Assembly: GCA_027460605.1 (NCBI GenBank)
Contig: JAPZAN010000249.1
Location: 1-12,926, forward strand
Source of the DNA: Candidatus Methanoperedens sp.
GTDB lineage: Archaea > Halobacteriota > Methanosarcinia > Methanosarcinales > Methanoperedenaceae
Direction of reading: 5' to 3'
DNA: 12,926 nucleotides
Shown here: piece by piece, positions 7,252 through 12,877 of the stretch
Layout of the letters: each line of letters opens with the position of its first letter
How positions within the stretch are numbered: position 1 is the stretch's first letter
The notes under the pieces: model-generated
The model's database searches: none
What the model was told of the DNA's origin: nothing
The model's input: the letters and a program-made list of their open reading frames with translations, nothing else
Made by a program: the position numbers and the translations under genes

Positions 7252-8694
7252 TTATTGTACTCGTATTAACACCTCACAACAATTATCTCCATGTGACAAT
7301 AATTTTTTAATGTCTAATTCCGCCTTATTCCCGAAAGCGTAGCCCACAGCCCCTTTGAAAGTCTCCCTGATAGTGTGACAGACGTACGTGTCGAATGTAT
7401 CCCCTTCAGTGACAATATTGCATTTCTTAACTGTGTAAATAAGGTTTTTTCCCTCAATTTTCCATTCACTAACCCTGTGAAGTTTCGAATCTATTATTTC
7501 CAGGGCTTTCTGGAAATTCTGGAGTTCCCAGTTCTCTATACTGTTTTCCCTTTCGTACTCCTGCATCAGGGATATGCCGATTCTCCTGCCCAGTGCGGTC
7601 AGTGAAACTGGTATATCAGGTATGTTTTTAAGACCCTTTAAAAAAGCCATGAACATTATCAGGTTCTGATCGACCCTGCTGTTGCTGACTTTCAAATTGC
7701 TCACGATTTCATTGATTTTTATACCCACGTCAGGCCGATGTGTCAGCACAATCATGTTGGCTGTTGACTTTGCATCATACAAATGCCCGTTGGCTTCCAA
7801 AAGCGTAACAAGGCTCTTTTTCAGCTTTTCTATTACTTCATTATTTCTATAATTATGAAATAATATTATATTTTCCCTGTCGATTTCAACCCTGTCTGCA
7901 ACCCTGGAGGTTTCATAAACCTCTTTTATAAGGGAAAGCATTTCAATAAGAGGTATTTCCTGTATGGGTTTTTTTGCAAGGGCTTCTATCGTTATTTCTC
8001 CCATCGGGATTTTTCCGGCAAGCAGGTCCTCAAAATAATTCCTGTGTACAGTGACCATATTGTAATTGCTCAAAAGATGCCCGTTGACTACAGCCTTCCA
8101 GAAAGACGGACGGGATTTTATTGCCCCTATTACCCCATTCATCCCGCCAAAATTTGAAGTCAAGCTGTCAAGCGCTCCTTTTCTATCCGACCTTGATAAT
8201 TCGATTTTTATGCACCCATCCTGGGTATAAACTGACCTGATTTCAAGAGGCGTGTTTCCAAGTGAATTTTTTACCATATACTGGGACAGGATGCAGGCTG
8301 CGAATTTTATTTTCTGGGGAGCGCCCCTGACCTCTATCAGCACATCTGAGGGATTTATGTCATTATCGTATTTCAATGAAAGATTAATGTCCCACTCAAG
8401 TTCATGGAACCTGTTGTTAAGTGATTCTTCAAGTTTCCCGATAGAATTAATCAGACCGGGGTCAATGAGTTCATCCAGTACGCTATCGGGAATCAGCATC
8501 CCATCTATTTCATTCAGCATCCATTTTAACAGGGAATTGTCAATCGCCGAGAGATTCTTGAAAGAATTATAATTCCCCGCCCTGTCGATTATCTCCCTTA
8601 TTGCTGCGCTGAAGTTGCCTTTGTGTTTTTCCACGTAAGGTTCCATCTTCTCGATGCAATCATTGTCAAGAGAGATGTGTCTCGTGATAATCAT
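7252..8694 (-). CDS. RHH-domain regulator with C-terminal V4R/methanogen-output-like sensor domain (copy 1)
   Basis: 480 residues. The start is set at ATG 8694: it overlaps the stop of the small membrane gene (ATGA), and the protein then aligns end to end with copy 2. Residues 1-40 form a ribbon-helix-helix domain: strand IITRHISL, helix DNDCIEKMEPYVEKHKG, turn and second helix NFSAAIREIIDRAG. RHH proteins bind palindromic DNA as dimers. Residues about 105-365 look like two alpha/beta units (such as VEIDRENIILFHNYRN then DAKSTANMIVLTHRPDVG) that I cannot name. The last 115 residues (YVCHTIRETFKGAVGYAFG, then KKLLSHGDNCCEVLI) resemble V4R / 4-vinyl-reductase or 'methanogen output' small-molecule-binding domains. 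Cys425, Cys439, Cys473, His440 and His468 are shared with copy 2. It is probably a soluble one-component regulator. Position immediately upstream of the cytochrome operon suggests redox control of that operon, which is inference. Confidence 0.75.
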   Translation of the reverse strand: MIITRHISLDNDCIEKMEPYVEKHKGNFSAAIREIIDRAGNYNSFKNLSAIDNSLLKWMLNEIDGMLIPDSVLDELIDPGLINSIGKLEESLNNRFHELEWDINLSLKYDNDINPSDVLIEVRGAPQKIKFAACILSQYMVKNSLGNTPLEIRSVYTQDGCIKIELSRSDRKGALDSLTSNFGGMNGVIGAIKSRPSFWKAVVNGHLLSNYNMVTVHRNYFEDLLAGKIPMGEITIEALAKKPIQEIPLIEMLSLIKEVYETSRVADRVEIDRENIILFHNYRNNEVIEKLKKSLVTLLEANGHLYDAKSTANMIVLTHRPDVGIKINEIVSNLKVSNSRVDQNLIMFMAFLKGLKNIPDIPVSLTALGRRIGISLMQEYERENSIENWELQNFQKALEIIDSKLHRVSEWKIEGKNLIYTVKKCNIVTEGDTFDTYVCHTIRETFKGAVGYAFGNKAELDIKKLLSHGDNCCEVLIRVQ

Positions 8695-8876
8695 ATTATC
8701 CTGTCCTTCATGTATTTCGTGAGCCCATAGCCCAGGAATATCACAACTGCAGCCGGAATAAGGAACAACCACCCTGTAATGAAGGCGATAAAACTTCCTT
8801 CGGGGATAAAATAAGCCGCTCCTACAAATGATACGCCGGCAACAAATGTTGCGAAATGTTTGACCCAATTCTTCAT
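8691..8876 (-). CDS. Small two-helix membrane protein (copy 1)
   Basis: 61 residues beginning MKNWVKHFATFVAGVSF, with two hydrophobic segments (about 8-24 and 29-52) separated by a Pro/Glu/Gly turn (FIPEGS), and a basic end (KYMKDRII). A good Shine-Dalgarno AAGGGTGA precedes the ATG by six bases. Its stop overlaps the start of RHH copy 1 by four bases, so the two are translationally coupled. It is clearly related to the small membrane protein at 9166-9471, sharing VK near residue 5, a GA..YF.P.(E/G)S turn and a W...LIP.A..(I/V)FL.YG second helix. I do not recognise a named family. Coupling to a DNA-binding regulator suggests a membrane partner that sequesters or signals to it; that is inference. 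Confidence 0.75.
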   Translation of the reverse strand: MKNWVKHFATFVAGVSFVGAAYFIPEGSFIAFITGWLFLIPAAVVIFLGYGLTKYMKDRII

Positions 8877-8905
8877 ATTAAATCACCCTTAAATTCGTCT
8901 ATTTT

Positions 8906-8913
8906 ATGCCAAT
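8906..8913. promoter_or_regulatory. ATGCCAAT half-site, downstream copy
   Basis: One of three ATGCCAA occurrences in the 289-base spacer between the two small membrane genes. It lies in the expected 5' leader of small membrane protein 1. The adjoining ATGCTAAA (8912-8919) forms an 8-bp inverted repeat with TTTAGCAT (8937-8944), so the leader RNA could also fold into a hairpin with a 17-base loop. Confidence 0.35.
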
Positions 8914-8948
8914 GCTAAAAGAATAATTGACAAAAATTTAGCATAAAA

Positions 8949-8958
8949 CGCTATATAC
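8949..8958 (-). promoter_or_regulatory. TATA box for the small membrane protein 1 / RHH copy 1 unit
   Basis: The minus strand reads CAGTATATAGCG across this position. The predicted start near 8925 gives a leader of about 50 bases before the ATG at 8876. The 23-nt inverted repeat directly abuts the upstream side, where TFB and a regulator would compete or cooperate. Confidence 0.45.
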
Positions 8959-8959
8959 T

Positions 8960-8982
8960 GTCATATTTTGTCAAAATATGAC
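8960..8982. promoter_or_regulatory. Perfect 23-nt inverted repeat, probable operator
   Basis: The arms GTCATATTTTG and CAAAATATGAC are exact reverse complements around a single central T. The element sits directly upstream of the TATA box of small membrane protein 1 / RHH copy 1. An imperfect half (AAATATGAC, 9545-9553) recurs 74-82 bases before the start of the second small membrane gene, close to the distance of this element from the first. Dimeric or tetrameric RHH proteins bind such palindromes, so binding by the neighbouring RHH proteins is a reasonable inference. Confidence 0.6.
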
Positions 8983-8987
8983 TGATT

Positions 8988-9004
8988 ATGCCAATTATTG
9001 GCAT
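8988..9004. promoter_or_regulatory. Second inverted repeat (ATGCCAA-tta-TTGGCAT), probable operator
   Basis: Two perfect 7-base arms with a 3-base centre lie five bases beyond the 23-nt inverted repeat. Single copies of the half-site recur at 8906-8913, 9093-9100 and, as TGCCAA, at 9530-9535. Repetition of one half-site within about 650 bases and around both small membrane genes suggests a specific protein-binding motif distinct from the 23-nt element. Confidence 0.5.
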
Positions 9005-9020
9005 TCAAAAGGGAAAAATG

Positions 9021-9077
9021 ACAACAAAAAGGAGATAAAACCGGGCTTCTACAGTTTAATCAATGGTTCAGCCCTGG
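9021..9077 (-). terminator. Possible terminator after small membrane protein 2
   Basis: On the minus strand CC(A)GGGCT (9077-9070) can pair with AGCCCGG (9047-9041), leaving one bulged base and a loop of about 22 bases. TTTTATCTCCTTTTTG follows (9040-9025). The hairpin is imperfect and the loop large, so this is tentative. If real, it separates the two halves of the duplicated module into two transcripts. Confidence 0.35.
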
Positions 9078-9165
9078 AAAAATTGACAGGATATGCCAAT
9101 ACATTATCTTAATGACCGTTTCTCCAGCGCTTATGGTATGACCTCACAAATTGTCCCCATGGATA

Positions 9166-9471
9166 TTATCCTTTTTTTATCCCGTTACTCAATTCTTCAT
9201 ACAGGCTGCGCTTTACACTGCGGATTCCAGCTTCCCTGCCGGCAAAAGCCCTGATAGCTTCTGCAGGCTTTATTGATACTGTAATCCTGTGTTTCATACC
9301 CCTGAGATACACAATAATACCATAGATAAGGAAAACAATGAATGCCACAGGAATAAGCATGAACCAGACTGAGAAAAGAACCTCCAGGCTTTCTTTTGGA
9401 AAATAATATGGGGCACCTATAAGAGCTGCACCCACAGCCGCTGCTATAATATACTTGACCGGGTAATTCAT
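9166..9471 (-). CDS. Small two-helix membrane protein with basic C-terminal tail (copy 2)
   Basis: 101 residues from ATG 9471 (MNYPVKYIIAAAVGAALIGA). A GTG three codons upstream (9480) is also possible; AAGGA is well placed for the GTG and GGAG for the ATG. I prefer the ATG because it aligns with the start of copy 1 (MKNWVK / MNYPVK). Two hydrophobic segments (about 7-24 and 32-57) match copy 1. Unlike copy 1, about 40 further residues follow, rich in Lys/Arg and probably helical (KHRITVSIKPAEAIRAF, then EELSNGIKKG), likely cytoplasmic. No named family recognised. It lies downstream of RHH copy 2, with a 135-base spacer holding copies of the putative operator half-sites. Confidence 0.7.
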   Translation of the reverse strand: MNYPVKYIIAAAVGAALIGAPYYFPKESLEVLFSVWFMLIPVAFIVFLIYGIIVYLRGMKHRITVSIKPAEAIRAFAGREAGIRSVKRSLYEELSNGIKKG

Positions 9472-9529
9472 ATAATCCACTCTCCATTCCTTGAGTTCCG
9501 ATATGTAATGACAAGTACAAAAAATTATC

Positions 9530-9553
9530 TGCCAATTTTTAGAGAAATATGAC
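9530..9553. promoter_or_regulatory. Operator half-sites upstream of small membrane protein 2
   Basis: TGCCAA (9530-9535) and AAATATGAC (9545-9553) occur together 59-82 bases upstream of the start codon. They match the two palindromic elements found upstream of small membrane protein 1, although here only half-sites are present. Confidence 0.4.
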
Positions 9554-9606
9554 CATAAAATGCTATTGTTTTAGACATCGATATGATAAGCCATGATTAA
9601 GAAATT

Positions 9607-11049
9607 TCAAGCTAACCTTATGACAACCTCGCAAAAACTGTCGCCATGGGACAATAATTTTTTAATTTCCAATCTGGCCATATTTCCAAATGCATACTCC
9701 AGCGCCCCTTTGAATGTTTCCCGGGACGTATGGCAAATAAATGTATCAAATTTGTTCCCCTCATTTGCAATATTGCATTTCTTGATAGTATATAAAAGGT
9801 TTTTTCCTTCCATTTTCCATTCGCTGTCGATATGCAGTTTTGAATTAAACATTTCAAAAGCATTTTTGAAAGAGTCCAAATCCCAGCTCTTGATCCGGTT
9901 TTCTTTTTCATACTCCTGCATTAAGGATTTGCCGAATCTTCTGCCCAGCGCAGTCAGGGATAATGATATGTCCGGGATTTCCTTAAGACCTTTAAGGAAT
10001 GTCGTGAACATTATCAATTCCTGGTCTACCCTGCTGTTGCTGATTTTCAAATTATCTACAATTTCATTGACCTTTAAGCCGACGTCAGGTCTGTGCGTCA
10101 GCACAATCATATTGGCAGTTGATTTGGCATCAAATAAATGACCGTTAACTTCTAAAAGGGCGACAAGGATTTTTTTCAATTTTTCTATTGTATCTTTATT
10201 CCTATAATTATGAAATAATATTATCCTATCCTTCTCGATTTCAACCCTGTCTGCGACCCGCGATGTTTCATAAACTTCCTTGATAAGGGAAAGCATCTCT
10301 TTGAGGGGTATATCCTGTATTGGCTTTTTTGCGATGTTTTCTATACTGATTTCCCCGAGGGGTATATTGTTCGCCAGTAAATCCTCAAAGTAATTCCTGT
10401 GAACTGTGACCATATTGTAATCGCTTAAAACATGCCTGTTGACAAGGGATTTCCAGAAATCAGGACGGCTCTTTATAGCGCATGTTACCTCTTCCATTTC
10501 CCCAAGATATGTTCTAAGGCTGTTCAGGGCTTCTTTTTTATTAGAGCCTAACAATTCAATTTTTATACAATCATTTAAATTAATTACTGACTTTATTTCA
10601 AGCGGTACCTGTTTAATTGAGTTTTTGACTATATACTGGGATAATATGCACGCAGCAAGTTTTATTTTATGAGTATCCCCTTTTATTTCAATCATTACAT
10701 CAGAAGGGAACCTGTCATTATCGCATTTTAAAGAGAGGTCTATATTCCACTCAAGTTCCCCGAACCTGTAACTGAGATGCTCTTCGAGTTTTCTCATCGA
10801 ATTTATCAGCACCGGGTCAATCATTTCATCCAGTACTTCATCAGGAACAAGAACACAATCTAACATATTCAGCATCCATTTGAAGAGGGATACATCTACA
10901 GCCGTGGAATTATTGGGAAATCCCGACTTTCCCACATGGTCGATTATATCCCTTATTGCTGCGCTGAAATTGCCATTGTGTTTTGCAACAAATGGTTCCA
11001 TCTTTTTGATACAGTCGTTATCAATGGAAATATTTCTTGTAACAATCAT
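9607..11049 (-). CDS. RHH-domain regulator with C-terminal V4R/methanogen-output-like sensor domain (copy 2)
   Basis: 480 residues, aligning without gaps to the protein at 7252-8694 and identical at well over half the positions by eye. The N-terminal RHH domain is IVTRNISIDNDCIKKM... with second helix NFSAAIRDIIDHVG. The best-conserved blocks between copies are MVTVHRNYFEDLL (213-225), EMLSLIKEVYETSRVADRVE (251-270) and DAKSTANMIVLTHRPDVG (307-324). The C-terminal sensor block keeps Cys425, Cys439-His440, His468 and Cys473, while Cys472 of copy 1 is Phe here. ATG 11049 is preceded by a GGATAGGAAACT sequence that serves at best as a weak Shine-Dalgarno. It probably forms its own or mixed RHH dimers with copy 1. 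The function is unassigned beyond DNA binding plus sensing. Confidence 0.75.
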   Translation of the reverse strand: MIVTRNISIDNDCIKKMEPFVAKHNGNFSAAIRDIIDHVGKSGFPNNSTAVDVSLFKWMLNMLDCVLVPDEVLDEMIDPVLINSMRKLEEHLSYRFGELEWNIDLSLKCDNDRFPSDVMIEIKGDTHKIKLAACILSQYIVKNSIKQVPLEIKSVINLNDCIKIELLGSNKKEALNSLRTYLGEMEEVTCAIKSRPDFWKSLVNRHVLSDYNMVTVHRNYFEDLLANNIPLGEISIENIAKKPIQDIPLKEMLSLIKEVYETSRVADRVEIEKDRIILFHNYRNKDTIEKLKKILVALLEVNGHLFDAKSTANMIVLTHRPDVGLKVNEIVDNLKISNSRVDQELIMFTTFLKGLKEIPDISLSLTALGRRFGKSLMQEYEKENRIKSWDLDSFKNAFEMFNSKLHIDSEWKMEGKNLLYTIKKCNIANEGNKFDTFICHTSRETFKGALEYAFGNMARLEIKKLLSHGDSFCEVVIRLA

Positions 11050-11050
11050 A

Positions 11051-11076
11051 GTTTCCTATCCTGGGTTTCACTATCC
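11051..11076. repeat. Short direct repeat just before RHH copy 2
   Basis: On the minus strand GGATAGTGAAAC is followed three bases later by GGATAGGAAAC, ending one base before the ATG. The repeat spans the expected ribosome-binding region, so it may be an operator or a translational control site. It is short enough to be chance. Confidence 0.35.
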
Positions 11077-11103
11077 GGCTCATTTTTAACCCCGTTTTAC
11101 CCG

Positions 11104-11113
11104 TTGTATATGT
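11104..11113 (-). promoter_or_regulatory. Possible TATA box for RHH copy 2
   Basis: The minus strand reads ACATATACAA about 55-64 bases before the ATG at 11049, predicting a leader of about 30 bases. A competing AT-rich site (TTTTATAAAAAA) lies at 11122-11133. The rest of the 246-base gap up to hisA shows no gene; it contains only a small hairpin CCTTCA-ttcat-TGAAGG at 11161-11177. Confidence 0.35.
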
Positions 11114-11295
11114 TTTCTCTGTTTTTTATAAAATTCAAACTCACTTTTGGAGGTTCTTTTCCTTCATTCATTGAAGGCACTTTTAAGGTAAAGGGTTATT
11201 CCCATCTATCTATGTATATGTTTGTTTTATGACGTAAATAATTTACTGTTACGGCTTTTTGAATTGTGTGGAATAATAATGAAGAGATTAAAACA

Positions 11296-12018
11296 CTATT
11301 TTTCCTCTAATTCAAGAGCCTCACGCAGTTTAAAATTCCCAACATACAGCGCCGCTCCAACCACAACCCCGTTTGCTCCTGTTTTTTTGATTGCTTCGAT
11401 ATCCGAAAGCGTGGTGATGCCGCCTGAAGCTATTACAGGGATGCTAAGCGCCTGTGCAAGCTCCCTTGTGGGCTCCGGGTTTACTCCTTTTAGCAGTCCT
11501 TCCGTATCGATATCGGTGAAAAGGATGCTGCCGGCTCCGAGTTCCTCAAATTTCCTCCCGAGTTCAACTGCGGTGTAAACCGACTGCTTTGCCCAGCCGT
11601 GTGTGGTTACCCTGCCGTTTTTGGAATCAAGGGCAACCATGATGCGCTCGCTCCCGAATTCGAGGGCGAGTTCTTTTACGAGTGAAGGATTGTTTATAGC
11701 AGCAGTTCCTAAAATCACACGATTCACGCCGAGATTAAGAAGCCCTCTGGCATCTTCTTTTGACCTGATGCCGCCTCCCACCTGCGTTTCTACATTGAAT
11801 TTTTTTATTATTGATTCGATTATGGAACTGTTTAACCTCTGTCCCCCGATTGCGCCGTCAAGGTCGATGAGATGCAGTACATTTGCGCCTTCACCAATCC
11901 AGCGCCTGGCAACAGCAAGCGGGTCATCAAGCGACACGCGCTCGGTTCCGGGGATTCCCTGGACTAAGGAGACGCATTTTTTATTTTTGAGGTCGATGGC
12001 GGGGATGATGCGGAACAT
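11296..12018 (-). CDS. hisA: Phosphoribosylformimino-5-aminoimidazole carboxamide ribotide isomerase HisA
   Basis: Amadori isomerase converting ProFAR to PRFAR, the fourth step of histidine synthesis; cytoplasmic (beta/alpha)8 barrel. At 240 residues it is the usual length. The catalytic aspartates are visible at Asp9 (IPAIDLKNKKCVSLVQG) and Asp131 (VALDSKNGRVTTHGW). The phosphate-gripping loops are GGGIR (81-85) and ASGGI (198-202); the half-barrel repeat VGGGIRS/IASGGIT is typical. FTDIDTEGLLKG (167-178) favours HisA over HisF. It is a single gene here, not part of a his operon. It is divergent from the S13 operon, with 112 bases between the starts. A TATA box 23-31 bases before the ATG and no Shine-Dalgarno suggest a leaderless message. 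Confidence 0.96.
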   Translation of the reverse strand: MFRIIPAIDLKNKKCVSLVQGIPGTERVSLDDPLAVARRWIGEGANVLHLIDLDGAIGGQRLNSSIIESIIKKFNVETQVGGGIRSKEDARGLLNLGVNRVILGTAAINNPSLVKELALEFGSERIMVALDSKNGRVTTHGWAKQSVYTAVELGRKFEELGAGSILFTDIDTEGLLKGVNPEPTRELAQALSIPVIASGGITTLSDIEAIKKTGANGVVVGAALYVGNFKLREALELEEK

Positions 12019-12040
12019 TGTTACACATCACACGTACATA

Positions 12041-12050
12041 AAATATAAAT
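12041..12050 (-). promoter_or_regulatory. TATA box of hisA, possibly shared with the divergent S13 operon
   Basis: The minus strand reads ATTTATATTT, close to the archaeal consensus, centred about 27 bases from the hisA ATG. On the plus strand the same bases (AAATATAAAT) are the only TATA-like element ahead of S13. That would give a start near 12070 or slightly upstream and a leader of about 60-70 bases. Confidence 0.55.
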
Positions 12051-12064
12051 GCTATGCCCCACTA

Positions 12065-12112
12065 TTAGCCCTGCCCGCATGTGAGGGCTGCGCCGGATAA
12101 ATCCGGGGCTAA
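12065..12112 (+). promoter_or_regulatory. Structured 5' leader of the S13-S4 operon
   Basis: The pairings seen build a three-way junction. P1 is TTAGCC (12065-12070) with GGCTAA (12107-12112). P2 is GCCC (12073-12076) with GGGC (12085-12088). P3 is CCGGA (12093-12097) with TCCGG (12102-12106). Alternatives compete with P1: AGCCCT (12067-12072) with AGGGCT (12084-12089), and GGC/GCC (12107-12109 with 12114-12116) next to the Shine-Dalgarno. Autoregulatory leader RNAs are common in ribosomal operons; this one is a prediction by eye. Confidence 0.45.
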
Positions 12113-12118
12113 AGCCAC

Positions 12119-12124
12119 AGGAGG
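12119..12124 (+). promoter_or_regulatory. Shine-Dalgarno of the S13 gene
   Basis: AGGAGG lies six bases before the ATG at 12131. It fixes the start that includes the long N-terminal extension rather than an internal start near the conserved core. Confidence 0.8.
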
Positions 12125-12130
12125 AATCAG

Positions 12131-12877
12131 ATGGCTAAAAAAGAAGAACCAAAAGAAGTAAAAGAAACAAAGAAGGAAGCCCCCAAGAAAGAGGCTCCCA
12201 AGAAAGAAGCGCCTAAAGCAGAAGCGCCCAAAGAAGCAAAGAAAGAGAAAAAAGAAGAGAAGAAGCACGAAAAGCACGAGGGGGAAGGCGAAGGGAAAGA
12301 ACACCCGAAAAAAGAGCGAAAAGGAGCGCCTAAAGAGGGGAAAAAGGAAGTTCCCAAAGCAAAAGAAGGCGAACCTGAGATCAGACACATCGTGCGCATC
12401 GCCAACAGTGACCTTGAGGGAAAAAGAAGCGTCCAGTATGCGCTCACGGGAATAAAGGGCATCAGCAGGAGAATCGCAAAGATCATTTCTACCAATTCAG
12501 GACTTGACCCGAAAGCAACAATCGGATATCTCAAGGACGCCGAACTGGAAAAATTACAATCATCTGTAGATAACATAACTACTATTGTTCCAACATGGAT
12601 GGTCAACAAGCAAAACGACATAATGTCAGGCGAAGACAGGCATCTTATCGGAATAGACGTTATGCTGGGCCTTAATGAAGATTTGAACCTGATGAAGAAG
12701 ATGCGTTCATACAAAGGAGTAAGACATGATAAGGGTCTTCGTGTACGAGGTCAGCGCACCAGGTCAACAGGCAGGAAAGGCAGGACTGTAGGCGTCACAA
12801 GGGCAGCAATCCAGGCAAAAGCTGCAGCAGCCAAAGAAGGAGAAAAGAAAGAAGAACCAAAAGGAGTTGGTAAATAA
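12131..12877 (+). CDS. rps13: 30S ribosomal protein S13 (uS13) with long charged N-terminal extension
   Basis: Head-of-subunit protein that contacts tRNA and the 50S bridge. The conserved core spans about residues 83-226: EIRHIVRIANSDLEGKRSVQ, TGIKGISRRIAKII, and the C-terminal SYKGVRHDKGLRVRGQRTRS with GRKGRTVGVTR. The archaeal protein usually has about 150 residues; this one has 248. The excess is a low-complexity N-terminus of about 82 residues made of Lys/Glu/Pro/Ala runs (KKEAPKKEAPKKEAPKAEAP), plus a similar short tail (AKEGEKKEEPKGVGK). The Shine-Dalgarno lies before the extension and the codons stay in frame, so the extension appears to be translated. The stop overlaps the S4 start by one base (TAATG). 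S13-S4 order is the archaeal S13-S4-S11-RpoD arrangement. Confidence 0.95.
   Translation: MAKKEEPKEVKETKKEAPKKEAPKKEAPKAEAPKEAKKEKKEEKKHEKHEGEGEGKEHPKKERKGAPKEGKKEVPKAKEGEPEIRHIVRIANSDLEGKRSVQYALTGIKGISRRIAKIISTNSGLDPKATIGYLKDAELEKLQSSVDNITTIVPTWMVNKQNDIMSGEDRHLIGIDVMLGLNEDLNLMKKMRSYKGVRHDKGLRVRGQRTRSTGRKGRTVGVTRAAIQAKAAAAKEGEKKEEPKGVGK

Noticed and set aside
8695..8868. N-terminal extension of RHH copy 1 by 58 residues from an upstream ATG
   Set aside because: The extension is in another frame of the small membrane gene, has odd Cys/Arg-rich composition, and copy 2 starts at the equivalent of 8694.
7252..11049. The duplicated block as an insertion sequence or transposon
   Set aside because: No transposase, no terminal inverted repeats and no target duplications were seen; the paralogues are diverged proteins, not identical copies.
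11161..11177. Hairpin CCTTCA-ttcat-TGAAGG as a terminator of hisA
   Set aside because: It lies about 120 bases past the hisA stop and has no T-tract after it on the minus strand.
12127..12714. Minus-strand 195-codon frame opposite S13
   Set aside because: The Ser/Phe/Leu-rich product is the antisense of the Lys/Glu repeat tract and has no start signals.
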